The notes under the pieces: generated by a model
The model's input: the letters and a program-made list of their open reading frames with translations, nothing else
What the model was told of the DNA's origin: nothing
Database searches by the model: none
From: Microbotryomycetes sp. JL201
Lineage: Eukaryota; Basidiomycota; Microbotryomycetes
Reading direction: 5' to 3'
Assembly: GCA_033819885.1 (NCBI GenBank)
Contig: JAQYUZ010000003.1
Span: 248,001-312,000, forward strand
Length of the DNA stretch: 64,000 bases
Translations under genes and position numbers: made by a program
Shown: positions 1-11,778 of the stretch, piece by piece
How positions within the stretch are numbered: the stretch's first letter is position 1
How the letters are laid out: each line of letters begins with the position of its first letter

Positions 1-483
1 TCTCAAGGTAGTAAGGGCAAGTCGGCCTGTTTGCGAGCGAGGACAATATTCCGTCAGCGGCATCAGCTCTGGCTCGCTCACGACGGCTGACGCCCAACTG
101 ACGCTTGATAGCTTTGTTGTTGAACAGCTCGAGGTCACAGGTCGCGTCCGTCAGCTCGAGTCTTGACACTTTGTGAAACTTGCAGTAGCTGAGGATGAGC
201 GTCGTCCATTGCTGACGTTGATGCTGCCAAGTCTGAGCGTTCGGCTGTTGACTGGAGAACCAGGATACGCCAGTTCTGGTCAGCCTGTGAGCACATTGTA
301 TAAATCGAGTGAGACGGTGACTCGCGTAAAGAACGGTGGGAACGAGTACAGCGATGGGAACGTGAATCCGCGCGGAGTTGTTATTGGCTGCACCGTCAGC
401 TTCGGTTGCTGTGGTCGTGTGCCAGTAGGGGAAGTTGCTGCTGATGACATCGTCGGTGCCGTGCTTGGAACCGAGGCGGCCAT
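1..483 (-). CDS. VPS25: ESCRT-II subunit Vps25 (partial, C-terminus off the left edge)
   Basis: Vps25 is the winged-helix subunit of ESCRT-II that sorts ubiquitinated cargo into multivesicular endosomes. Exons on the minus strand are 483-326, 251-103 and 26-1 (open). The protein carries the family N-terminal motif FPSLYSFPPFFT followed by QQPNAQTWQHQRQQWTTLIL, then SYCKFHK and LFNN.AIKR, matching the known Vps25 N-terminal winged helix. The intron at 325-252 must be GC-AG (it opens GCGAGT): a GT site two bases further in would break the frame. The start is uncertain; in-frame ATGs lie at 507, 483 and 450. The gene is divergent from haspin, with about 100 bp between starts. Confidence 0.85.
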
Positions 484-589
484 CTGGCGCGTCGAAAGGC
501 AACTCACAGGTCACCAACTCTCTCACTCTTACTCAAAAACAACCACAGTCGAAAGCCATTTCTCAAAGACAACTCTCGGAGGCACAAAC

Positions 590-2911
590 ATGTGAGTTAA
601 TGAACCAGCTATAACTGTAGGCGGATCCGCCTGCTGACTCGCTGTTCGATTCCCCTGTGCCAGGTCGAGCGGATCGGCGCTCGGCGGGCGCACAAAGGCG
701 TTCAAGTCGTACGGCAAGCGCAAGATCAACGTCACAAACCAGTCTTCAAAGCTATTCTGGGTCGACTCGAGCCCTGAACCTGCTACAAAGCTCAATGCGC
801 AACCGGTACACAAAGCGACCGAGGCCGCTCAGTCACTCAACACGGATGCGCACGTGACAAGATGGAGCGATGACAGCGACAGCGATGGATCAAGTGTGTC
901 AGATACCACAGAACTGAAATCTGATCGGCGGAAAACCGCGCCTATGCTCAAGAAGTATGGCAGCTCACGTGGGCGCCGCCATCTACTTCAACCTTCTGCA
1001 ACACGGGACAAGGAGAATGCCCAGCACGTGGTCCAGCTGCCCGGTACTAAGGCCTATAGCGAGGCCCGACAAATGGTGCCTCCCGCGTCACAGTCGAAAG
1101 CTGCCAAGAAGTTTTCGCCACAACGGCCTCGCTCGGCCTTTGCCGTGGTCGTGCAACAGCCGACTCTTCGGTCCGAGGGCAGAACATCCACATCTCACGC
1201 GCAGAGATTACCCTCGAGAAAAAAAACAAAGTCGACATTGGACAGATTTGTGGAGGTGACGGCTGCGAGCGCTGAAGCGGATCACCCCAAAAAATCGTAT
1301 TCAGCAAAGCCAAAGGTATCCGTCAATCACGGAACAAAGAAGCTTGAACGAAGTATGGTCAGCGACGACGCTAGCATCGATGCTTCGAAGGCGGTGAGGC
1401 GGCAGCCGAAACGTCGGACGACTACGAAACAGGCCAGCATATCCGAAGACGAGCTGGTGGAACTCGAGATCCAGCAACCACAGCTTATGGACAGTATCTT
1501 GAGCACTGCTTCAAGCTCTGACGGGTCAACGCTCGAGCCGAACCTGGCTGACCTCCTCGAATTGTGCGCTTCCCCTTGCGTCATCGACTTTGCCCACTTC
1601 ATCTCAAGTCCACCTGCTCCTTTCTCGTCGTCGAGCCCAGTCCGATGGCGCAAAATTGGCGAAGCGAGCTATTCGGAAGTGTTTGAAGCGCAAAACACGG
1701 TCGTAAAAATCATTCCTGTGGCTACGGAATCTTCGGTAGCCGCACTGGACTCGGAAACTGACCTTCCATACTTGTCTGACGGTGATCTTGTGCGAAGAGA
1801 AATCGTTGTGAGCGCTTTGTGCGGAGGCCCGAATGCGCGAGTCGGCGGTTTTGTTGGGTTCAAGGGGTCAGCGCGTCGGCTCCACCTCAGACCAAGCAAT
1901 CCGCTGATCAGAACCAATTTTCTACAGTGCTTTCTTGGTGAGGGGCAAGTACCCGGCAGCGCTGTTGCGCCAGTGGGACTCGTTCAAGCGGCGCTATCCC
2001 GACAGTGAGGAGCAAATTAGACCAGGTCAGTCTTCAAATCCGTGAAACGTGTTTGGCAAGTCAGACTCATTCGCTTGAGAGAAACAGACGTCCTGCCAGC
2101 GGACCAAGTCTTTGCCGTGATTTGCCTCGAAAATGCAGGCGTGTCGTTGGAAGACTTTAGAGTCAAAACTTGGCAACAGGCCGCGAGCATTCTGTGGCAG
2201 GTCGCTCGAATTTGTGCAGATGCAGAACGGGAGTACGAGTTTGAAGTAAGCATGTCCCGGTTTTGCCCGTGATACCCGCATACTGACTCATCCTCGTCGT
2301 CTGGCAGCATCGTGATCTGCATTGGGGCAACGTCTTGCTACGCGACACCCCCCTCGAGTCCGTCATCAACAAGTTGACCCTGGCCGAGGACGCAGTGACG
2401 GACCCCTACACCGCCGCTCAGACTGGTGTTGAAGCTGTGCTCATCGATTTCACCTTGTCGCGCGCTCGTTTGGACTCGAAAGAAGTTGTCTATGACCCGT
2501 TCGACGATGAGTGCATCTTCGAAGGTGAAGGCGACTACCAGTATGACGTGTATCGAAGCATGAAGCAGCACGTCAAAGGTCAATGGGCACGTTACCATCC
2601 AAAGACGAACGTCATGGTTTGTGCCTTGTCTTTGATTTTCAGGCAGAGGCGAAGCTAACGCCGGATCGCTCCTCTAGTGGTTACACTACTTGGCGCGCAA
2701 ACTTATCAAAGACAAGAACCTAAAACGGCCCAAGAAGGATTCTATGAAATCGACGAATCCTGGCGCTAGAGCAGAAATGCGCGCATACAAAGACCTGATC
2801 CAGGCAGAGTCGATTCTCCATCAAGCCATTCTTGACACTGAACCCCTTATCGGGTCTGCTCAGGACGTGTGGACATATTTGCGGGACATGTGCAGACGTG
2901 AAAAGTCGTAA
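590..2911 (+). CDS. hrk1: Haspin-like serine/threonine kinase
   Basis: Haspin phosphorylates histone H3 Thr3 in mitosis and helps place the chromosomal passenger complex. Exons: 590-591, 664-1866, 1928-2025, 2088-2245, 2308-2616, 2678-2911 (667 aa). The N-terminal 300 residues are basic, Ser-rich and probably disordered. The kinase starts near WRKIGEASYSEVF, with the lysine in VVKII, catalytic HRDLHWGN near residue 488 and the atypical DFT (in place of DFG) near residue 534. DYQYDVYR follows, as in haspins. The start codon is split by the first intron: AT at 590-591, GTGAGT donor, CTGAC branch site, AG at 663, then G. Splicing restores ATG TCG AGC in frame and adds a conserved-looking KSYGKRK motif. 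The first possible ATG without this splice is lost upstream of that motif. Confidence 0.92.
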
Positions 2912-2949
2912 ACATGTATTTCTCGGACTGACACTTGAGACAGAGCTCT

Positions 2950-5850
2950 TCAACCGATCCATTGTAATGACCAGCCTGACAAACCTTGCACGCTTATGAA
3001 AACGCCGCTCCTCGTTTGTTGTTCTGCCGCCTCGATGATCGCCTGATGGACTTGCGCCCTCGATTCGTCGTTCTCGTCAGTTGCTTGCGAATCTTGCTGC
3101 CCGTTGACGCTCGTTGCCATCTTTGTCGAGTTGGACCAAGGTCCACCTGGCGTCAAGTATTTGACTTGTCGACCAAAATCTAGGCTAGCTGTGTCTTGCA
3201 CGTCAATTTGGTCCAAGTCGGAAGGATCAACGTGATGGCGAACAGGTTCATGTAAGGGCCACTCTGGGGAAACTGGCAATCCGAACGATCCTAACCGTTT
3301 GAACACTCCCTCTGAAGAGGGCAAGTGTGTCGATTTGGAGCGGATGAGCAGGTTGAGGAGAGCCGTGTCGAGAATGCCTTCTTGAGCGACCAAGCCAGTT
3401 GGCACAAAACCGATCAACAGCAAATGAACGAAACCGGCAGCCGCAAATGTTGGCTTGAGCGAATTTCGCCTGACGAGTGCCGTGACATCGTATATCGGGA
3501 CAGAAGAGGATGGCCAGATGAACGTATGCAACGGCAGGAGCCGAGAACTCGAGTCGAGAGTCGATCCTTCGTTCACGAGCAAGTGGGTCAGGTTGCCACG
3601 CGTTATCAACACCATATGAAGCATCTCATCATCCGTCGCATTGACCGTCAACGATAGACAGGCTGACCATCTGCCGTCGGCGTTCGTCAAGCCTTCTACG
3701 GCGAGCGCGTCATCGAGTTTTTTACCGAGCGCAATTTGCTTCTCTGATCCTCTTATACCGGCAGGTACTGCCTTGGATCCCTCGACCAGCGAGCTGACGT
3801 GATGAAGTGCTTGGGAACCTATGACGCTGGCTCTTGCTGACAGACTTGACTTTGCTGATAAAGAACTTGAGGCAGATACGCTCGATTTGCTACGATGTCG
3901 ACCGGATGATGAGCCGGGCAAGTCCAGCTCTGTGACGCTCGAGTCGTTGAGATTTATGAGAGCCGCCCTCGAGGACATGCCCAGAAAGATTGCCAGATCT
4001 GCGGGATACGGTCCAGTGTCGGACGTCAAAGCCGAGCGAAGTCGAACAAGAGAGACATTCGTCGGCGTAGAAGGCGCCTGCGATTCGATGCGATCAGCGC
4101 TGCGCGTTTCTGAGAAAGGCAAACTTACAAAAAGCTCCTTCGATAGCTTCCACGTTCGGCGTTCTGTCGCTCGCGACTCGAATACATAGATTGTTCGAGC
4201 AGTGGCAACAATCAGAAATAGATAGCCATGCACATCCTGCTCCTCCCTCACAGCACGTCTTCCCGTCTCATTCCTACAAGGCATCTGGATCCGTTCGAAG
4301 AATAGAATAGGACCATGCCCCCGTGGCAGCGGCAACAGTACTGATGATTGGATCCAAGCGAGCGGTAAAGAAAACCGTTCGCCTAGCTCTGCTCCCTGGG
4401 AGTGCTCTTCGGCCGGCTCCCCGTCTCGTACTTCGTCGGATTCGCGAGCTTTGCCCTTACCTGTTTGTCGACCACCAAAGAAGCTTCTGATGAATCCTCC
4501 CGAGTTTGATGGTGCTTTTCTGTGCAAGTAGACTGGACTGTGATTCACTGAACCGGGAATAAAGTCGACGTCAAGACATGTCGAGCCCTGCAGCGGCCGA
4601 TCAGCAGCTGCCAGTCTCTCGCATACGCGCGAACTGACTTGGGTGTAAATTCTCCAACGGGCCAAATTGAGCAGAGATCCGAGACTCCACATTCGGATCG
4701 ACGCGTTGTGAGTTGGCATTTGAACTAGAGCAGTGACCACGCCTAGAGGTTGCCCAGAACGGTCTTCGGCCTCTTGGTGCACGTCGAGCTGCAAGACGCC
4801 GGGACCGTTCCACAGTTGATAAATCTGGACGTCAGTCGCTTGTGAGGATGCAAGCGTGGCTGATCCCATGCCGGGGAGCAGGTCGACCAGAAACAAGCCT
4901 GACAGATACCCAGGTGAGACACGAAGAAGAGAGCAAACCGCGAACCTTTTCACTCACCTTTGCGCGACCCTACAAGAAGGAACCTGTCCATCTTCATTCC
5001 AGAGTGTTGGCGTCCACCACCCAGAGGCAAGATGCAGGCGCATAGCGGCTCGTCTGGGAGACCCGATGCAAACCTGGAGCCAAGAAAGTGCATTGCAAGG
5101 CTGTGCGTGAGCTCATCCATCCGACCAGTCGTAACGCTGGGCTGCGCTGAGCTCGAGTCCGTGCCCGAGTCCTCGTCCGCGCCTTCCGAACCCGAGTTGA
5201 GGTCGACAGGTACAAGAGTGTATCTCGACATGCGCTGCTCAATCAGATCCTGCTTCTTCCTCCGTGCAGCCTCCTGCGAATCGTCCGAAAATTTTCTCGG
5301 TGGCATTGAATCGTCAAGGTCCCAGCTTCTTTTCGAATTGCCAGCTTCACGCTCTTGTGCCCTCTCATTGTTTTGCTCCCTTGCTCTCTTCTCAACCCTG
5401 TTCAGAAACGTTGCAAACGCGTCAACTCGAGCTAGTCGCGACGTGCGCCACTTCCCGGGGGGCCCGGCGCGGTGCTTACCAGCCACGCCACCGTCCGAAA
5501 CGAGGGTTTGCAGGTTCGTTTTGTCTCAATTGAGCGTACGAAGGTAACATGTCGTCAAGCTCTTGAACGGCTGGCGCGTCCGCCGCTGGAAACTGTGTCG
5601 TCATGACCTCTGTTTGCACATAGTCTAGCGCGGCGAAGCGTTCTGTGAGCTCTTTTGATGCCTGTCCTTGCGCATGAGGTATCTGGCTTGGCTGAACATG
5701 CTGCCGTGCAGCTAGTTGAGCATCTTGGTGAGCTCCGAGTGGGGGCTGTGCCGAAATCGGGCTTGCTCCTGCTTGCAACAGCTCATTAGCCTGTCTGACG
5801 ACAATTTCGGGCGGCCTTGGTGGCACAGGAGGCGGCTGGCGGGAATCCAT
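2950..5850 (-). CDS. Hypothetical protein with CNH-like segment
   Basis: Exons on the minus strand are 5850-5480, 5397-4958 and 4898-2950 (919 aa). The N-terminus is proline-rich (MDSRQPPPVPPRPP) and has an LPSY motif; then comes a charged coiled-coil-like stretch. After the second splice, DRFLLVGSRKGLFLVDLLPG resembles the first blades of CNH (citron homology) beta-propellers, which bind small GTPases or act in vesicle and TOR pathways. Further blade-like hydrophobic strands continue to the C-terminus, interrupted by Ser-rich loops. I do not recognise the orthologue, so no function is given. The gene is convergent with haspin (38 bp apart). Its ATG overlaps an ATG on the other strand at 5849, so the divergent promoter must lie inside one of the two possible 5 prime regions. 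Confidence 0.7.
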
Positions 5851-6019
5851 GCCGTCCTGCTACGAAGCAGAGGCTACGTCTGCGCAGCACTCTGCCTTTC
5901 GTCAGTCATCAATTCACCCGAAGCGAACCTCGACCGCACCTCGACCACTGCCGGTTTCGAAATTACTTTCGGCGCGCTTCACCACATCACCGAACGCTGC
6001 TTGGCCAGACTCACAAGTC

Positions 6020-7294
6020 ATGCTGCGACTACCTCGGCCATCAGCCTCGTGCACGAGAACAGGAGCATCCCCGAACGACATGATAGATGTGACAATGTCA
6101 AACGTCGACTCTGTGGCCGAGCCTTCAACATTGTCGACAGTCGACGGCATGACGAGCTCCTGTCGTTCACCTCCTCGCAACTTTGCTTCACAGGCGAGGC
6201 AACAAGCCAGAGACTCGAAAGGAGCAATGCATAAATCTCCATTCATCCTAAAGAGACGGCTTTCGCATGCGGGCACGGGTAAAGACCGCGACCTGACCGA
6301 TTACTCGCTCGAAGATCTAAGTGACATGCTCAGGCGCAATGCTGTCCTGCTCGAATCCAGGTATGTATAGCAGAAGATGGAGAATTAGTTGTTCTGCGTC
6401 GTGTCACTACAGTTGACGCATCCCGCTCGCAGCGAAACTTTGGCGCGACTGCCTGGCGGTGAATCCAAGCTGCGAGCTCAGCGAGCAAAGATTTCGTCTC
6501 GGATACAAGAGCTGCACGACTTGCAACAGCTCAGATCCAAGCTCGACGATACGCATTTGGAAACGAGCTCGTCTGCTGACGTTGAACATGTGAAAACGGA
6601 GGCAGACGAGCCCATGAGCGGAATCAAGGAAGAGGCTAATGATGCAGATATTGCGAGCGCACAGATCAATCACCAACAAAGTCCAAATGTGAAGCAGCGT
6701 ATTGCAGCCCGGATACAGGTGAGTCTTGGGCCACCGCTCAATCACTGCGCCGGAACAGCTAAATTTCGCGACGCAGGTCCCCTCTCCAAACTCCAAGACG
6801 GGCGCAATGTCATTAAGAGAATCAATTGCTCTTCAAACTGCAGCCCTTGAGCGAGAGCGGGCCGAGGCAGAACAACGTCAAGCGCAAATGGAACTCGATG
6901 CCAAACGGCCGTTGGCCGTAGGAGAGCAACTCAAGGGCGCGCTTCAAAATCTTCAGCAAGGCGCTCTCATGAGCGGTTACTTGTGAGTCACTGTCGTCAT
7001 TCCGGTGGCGGAGTTCTTGCCCCTGACCTTCTGTCCGCCGTTGACAGGTTCCAAGGCGAAGACGACGAATCGGAAATCGACCCAGACGACATAGACCATT
7101 TGATCGCAAATCTGGGCTCGTCTGTGCGAGACCTCGCGATGAACGGGGACGACGCCGGGCGCGAAGGGGATCCTGGGGAGCTAGATCCAGAGGAAGAAGC
7201 GACCTTGAATCCTTACAGAACCGCGTACGAGGCAGGATGGAGACAAGCAGTGGCAGAGGAAGATGCGGGGCCTGCGCGAGAGATTCATCCTTAG
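6020..7294 (+). CDS. Gdown1/GRINL1A-like protein (RNA polymerase II-associated), tentative
   Basis: Exons: 6020-6360, 6433-6718, 6777-6982, 7048-7294 (359 aa from the chosen ATG). The splice at 6361-6432 joins LSDMLRRNAVLLESR to SETLARLPGGESKLRAQRAK. That LL.R...L....ETLA.LPGG.SKL pattern resembles the Pol II-binding helix of metazoan Gdown1 (LPDKG.KI). The rest is helical, Glu- and Gln-rich, with a sumoylation-like VKTEAD and IKEE, and an acidic C-terminus ending near NPYRTAYEAGW. The frame is open back to an ATG at 5849, but that codon overlaps the start of the divergent neighbour, so the ATG at 6020 (or 6080) is more likely. The family assignment rests on one motif only. Confidence 0.6.
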
Positions 7295-7925
7295 CTGACC
7301 TTAGCTAGCAAGGCAAGGACTCTTCGATGAGCGCCCTCTCTCTCTGTGGGTACTCCATAACAACTGGCTCGAATGTTGTGTAATAAATTCTGCATGCTTT
7401 GCAATGCCTAGCGTACGTCACTGTCTCGCTGCAGCCGGGTTTCGGCGTTAAGCCGCGGAGTTAACCTGTTGTACGCGAGGAACAAACCGGGGCGGCGTGC
7501 AGGAGGATGTGATCTGTAGGTCGATGCGGCCGCATGATGACCTGAACAGTTGACAGGGTTTTTGTGTCTTGTAGCTTGTAATCGCGGTCGAAACGGCAAT
7601 CTGATCGAAGCAAAATCGTAGAGCGAATCACGTCGCGCAGATTGCGGGCGACATCGGCTTCCTGTGGACCCGGGCGGAGCGTCCGCGCGCACTCTTGCTT
7701 TCCGAGCTTCGCGAGAAAAAGCTTTTGAACTCTAGCAGCCAGCCGAGCAGGTGAGTTGGCTCTCCGGAGACAATGATGTTGGACGACGTCGCCGTGTGTC
7801 GTGTGGCTGCTGTGCACTTCTTGCCGTGGTCATCGCGCTCGCGCGCGCGTGCGTGTCCGACACGCTGAAAACGGACTGCCAACACTGACGTCTTGCAATG
7901 TCCTCGCCGTTGTTGCCACATAGCT
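7295..7925. other. Intergenic region upstream of aconitase
   Basis: About 630 bp without a supportable gene. It holds the 3 prime end of the upstream gene and the aconitase promoter and leader. CG-rich alternating runs occur near 7840-7855. Open frames on the minus strand here are shadows in GC-rich DNA; they have no domain, no codon pattern and no splice support. Confidence 0.6.
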
Positions 7926-10919
7926 ATGGTTCTCGCACACTCTTTGCGCGCCTCGATGCGCACGCCGACCATGTCGCGTGGCTTGGCGACTCCGGTGCAG
8001 AACATTGGCGCGACCAAAGTCGCAATGTCGCTGTTCGAGAAGGACAAGTACATCAACTACCAGCGCATCGAAGACAACTTGCAGGTCGTCCGCCGCAGGT
8101 GAGTTTCGCGTCGCGCTCGCATGCATGCGCGTCTGCTGTCGGGCGCGCCCGCCCCACTTGTGACTTGTTCGCTGACGCTCTCGCTCGTTCTCGGACAGGC
8201 TCAACCGCAAGCTGACACTGTCTGAAAAGATTGTGTACGGTCACTTGGACAACGCCGAGGAGGCTGACATCCGCCGCGGTGCCTCGTACCTCAAGTTGCG
8301 CCCCGATGTGAGTTTTTGCCGGCGGCCGCGGGCTGGGCGCGCGCACGCGCGAGCGAACGAACGTCTGCCGTCTGCCCGGCGATTGGACGCACGTGGACGC
8401 TCGTAGCGACTCGCGTCGCGCTCTGTCATGTCGCTTATGCTAGTCATGTGCACGTCGCATGTTTTGGTTGTCTAACAAGGGCTCTCGTCCAGCGCGTCGC
8501 TTGCCAAGATGCCACGGCCCAAATGGCCCTGCTTCAATTCATGTCGGCCGGCCTGCCTACCGTCGCCGTCCCCACCACTGTCCACTGCGACCACTTGATT
8601 GAGGCTCAGGTTGGCGGCGCCAAGGATTTGGCCCGCGCCTCTGACATCAACAAGGAGGTTTACGACTTCTTGGCTACCTGCACGGCCAAGTACGGAATTG
8701 GCTTCTGGAAGCCAGGATCTGGTATTATTCACCAAGTCAGTCGGCGCTGTCGTGTCCTGCTGTTGGGCGGTCGCTGATACTTTGGTTTCCAGATCATCCT
8801 CGAGAACTACGCCTTCCCTGGTGGTCTCATGATTGGCACAGACTCGCACACTCCCAATGCGGGCGGTCTTGGCATGGTTGCGGTTGGTGTCGGTGGTGCT
8901 GATGCCGTCGATGTCATTGCCGATATTCCGTGGGAGCTCAAGTGCCCCAAGGCAATTGGTGTCAAGCTGACTGGCAAGATCAGCGGCTGGACCACCCCTA
9001 AGGGTGCGTACTCTAAAGCTGTAGAATTCTTGCGCTTCGCTTACGAATTTTGCTCGCAGACGTCATCCTCAAGGTCGCCGGCATCTTGACTGTCAAGGGT
9101 GGCACGGGCGCCATCATCGAGTACTTCGGCCCTGGTGTCGAGTCATTGTCGTGCACTGGTATGGCGACCATCTGCAACATGGGTGCTGAGATTGGTGCCA
9201 CCACCTCACTCTTCCCCTACAACTCGCGCATGGGCGACTACCTTGACGCGACGAACCGTCCCGAGATTCGCAAGTATGCCGAGATGTTCCAGCACAACTT
9301 GCGCTCGGATGAGGGCGCCGACTACGACCAAGTCATCGAGATCAACTTGTCGGAGCTCGAGCCTCACATTAACGGCCCATATACACCCGATCTTGCGACG
9401 CCCTTGTCCAAGTTCGCCGATGCTGTTCGCACCAACGGCTGGCCTGAGGACTTGTCGGTCGGTTTGATTGGCTCGTGCACCAACTCTTCGTACGAAGACA
9501 TGTCGCGCTCGGCCTCGATCGCCAAGGAGGCTGCCGACCACGGCTTGAAGGCCAAGTCTGCCTTCACCATCACTCCCGGCTCTGAGCAGATCCGTGCCAC
9601 AATCGAGCGCGATGGCCAAATGGAGGTTCTTGAGAAGGCTGGTGGTGTCGTCTTGGCTAACGCCTGCGGCCCGTGCATTGGTCAGTGGGACCGCAAGGAC
9701 GTCCCCAAGGGCACCAAGAACTCCATCATCACTTCGTACAACCGCAACTTCACTGGCCGTAACGACGCTAACCCTGCGACCCACGCCTTTGTCGCTTCCC
9801 CCGACTTGGTTACGGCCATGGTCTTCGGCGGTAGCCTTACTTTCAACCCCTTGACTGATTCGCTCAAGGGTGCCGATGGCAAGGAGTTCAAGTTCTCTGA
9901 CCCGTCTGGCAAGGAGTTGCCCCCTCGCGGCTACGATCCTGGAGAAAACACTTACCAGGCTCCCCCGGCCGACCGCGCCGCGGTGCAGGTCGCCATCGAC
10001 CCCAAGTCGGACCGCCTCCAGAAGCTCGAGCCGTTCAAGCCTTGGTGGGGCGAGGACCCTAAGGACTTGCCCGTCCTGATCAAGGCCAAGGGCAAGTGCA
10101 CCACCGATCACAGTGAGTCCATTAAGCACAATCAGGCCGTCCCTTTGCGCCGATTCCTGATAATATTTCGCAGTCTCTGCTGGTGGCCCCTGGCTCAAGT
10201 ACCGTGGCCACTTGGAGAACATTTCTCAAAACTGCCTGATTGGCGCCATCAACGCTGCCAACGACGAGGCCAACAACATCCAGAACTTGAAGACTGGCGA
10301 ATGGGGCTCTGTCCCCAAGGTCGCAGCCGAGTACCGAGATGCTGGCATCCCTTGGGTCGTCATTGGTGACGAGGTACGTTTGCGCTACAGTAATTGGCGG
10401 ACTATGATACTGACATTAAGGCATCTCTGCGTAGAACTACGGCGAAGGCTCGTCGCGTGAGCACGCTGCTCTCGAGCCGCGCTTCCTCGGTGGCCGTGCT
10501 GTCATCACCCGGTCGTTCGCTCGTATCCACGAGACCAACTTGAAGAAGCAGGGCATGCTTCCGGTGAGATTGTGTAGCCCCCTCACCTCCTGGAAAGCAG
10601 CTGCTAACATTGATCCGTCCCGCGCAGCTTACCTTCAAGAACCCTGCCGACTACGACAAGGTTCAACCTACCGACTTTGTTGACTTGATCGGCGTCACCG
10701 AGTTGAAGGAGGGCTCTGAGGTTACTTTGCGCCTCAAGCACAAGGACGGCTCAACTGATGAGGTCCCGCTTGTCCACACCTTCAACGAGGGTCAACTCGC
10801 TTGGACTCGCCACGGAAGTGGTGAGTCGTTTTGCCGTGCGATAGTTTCGCATGGGCACAGCGCTGACTTTTCATTTGGTGATATCAGCCCTCAACGCCAT
10901 GAAGGCCGCCACTGCATGA
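7926..10919 (+). CDS. ACO1: Mitochondrial aconitate hydratase
   Basis: Aconitase isomerises citrate to isocitrate in the TCA cycle and carries a 4Fe-4S cluster. Exons: 7926-8098, 8199-8307, 8493-8735, 8793-9003, 9060-10112, 10174-10373, 10435-10563, 10628-10820, 10888-10919 (780 aa, the length of yeast Aco1). The N-terminus ([20 protein letters not shown]) is Arg/Ser-rich without acids, as expected for a mitochondrial presequence. Cluster ligands are visible as SCTNSS near residue 383 and ACGPC near 448-451. [11 protein letters not shown] and [16 protein letters not shown] are diagnostic active-site segments. The C-terminus is spliced from a 32-nt last exon. Codon use is strongly C-ending, unlike neighbours, fitting a highly expressed gene. 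Confidence 0.97.
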
Positions 10920-11126
10920 ACGATGACGATTTAGCGACTGATCGATTCGGCATATCCCGTCATTCATGTTTACGTAGTCTTTGTTTCTCGTTGGTTTTCC
11001 ATCAGTGTGCAGAATGTAATTTTGGGTCTTGCACAAAACTACGCAGAGAGTCAGGACGGTGCTTTGGCCTCGTCTTGCAACGTCCAACACTCCGTCGACT
11101 TGCGCGCGCGCGCGTCCCATGTCAAG

Positions 11127-11591
11127 ATGGTCAGGTGACTGTACTAGGGCCTAAGTCGCTGCTCTGACATGAAGGGTTGCCTCGCGTGCAGACGGCCATC
11201 TTTAACCTCGAGAGTCTCGTGCTCGTCATCCTCTTGTTGATCTGCACGTGCACGTACGCCAGGGCCACCGCACCTGGTCTCGTTGACAGGAACAAAGAAG
11301 GGTCAGTCTCTGGTCCTGCATGCGATATATGAAGCGCGACGGGCGAGGGCGAAGCTCCACTCATGTTGTTCGGTACGGCTTACGCGTCCGCTCTACGCTG
11401 CAGATTTCTTGGAGTGTTTTGGAAGTTTGCAAGAATAGGTGAGCTTGTCAACGTCACACACAACGGGCTGCCTAGAGGACGGTACGAGCTGACGAGGGGC
11501 TCGTGCGCGCGCGTACGCGACAGGCGAGAGGCTGTCACCTTACGTGGCATTGGCGTGTATCGTGATGGGTTTCAGAATATTGCTGTCATGA
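11127..11591 (+). CDS. KSH1: Kish/Ksh1 secretory-pathway micro-protein
   Basis: Kish is a roughly 72-residue Golgi protein needed for early secretion. Exons: 11127-11129, 11192-11301, 11404-11438, 11524-11591, giving 71 aa. The protein begins [20 protein letters not shown], continues [20 protein letters not shown] and ends [13 protein letters not shown] then RILLS, which is the whole Kish domain with two TM segments. The first coding exon is just the ATG: the intron begins directly after it (GTCAGG). The ATG eight bases upstream reads into a stop after splicing. No single open frame over 60 codons represents this gene, so it is easily missed. Confidence 0.93.
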
Positions 11592-11778
11592 AAAAGCAGA
11601 TGGGCTTTTCGTATCTGACCGGCAGTCAAGATAGGCACGCCGTTGCATCAGGCCGTTGCGTTTGCATCTCGCCACTTTTACAAAGGAGCCGACGCGTAAA
11701 CTCCGCGGTTTTGGACAACTTGTAATAACAGGTACGTTCTCAATCTATTCGTTCGCTCTTTGCTTGAACGACTTTGCC

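Noticed and set aside
173-595. A 140-codon plus-strand frame at the left end
   Set aside because: It lies opposite VPS25 exons, which are supported by family motifs; it is part of the shadow of that gene and the haspin leader.
9206-10222. A 338-codon minus-strand frame across aconitase
   Set aside because: It is the shadow of the strongly C-ending codon use of ACO1 on the opposite strand.
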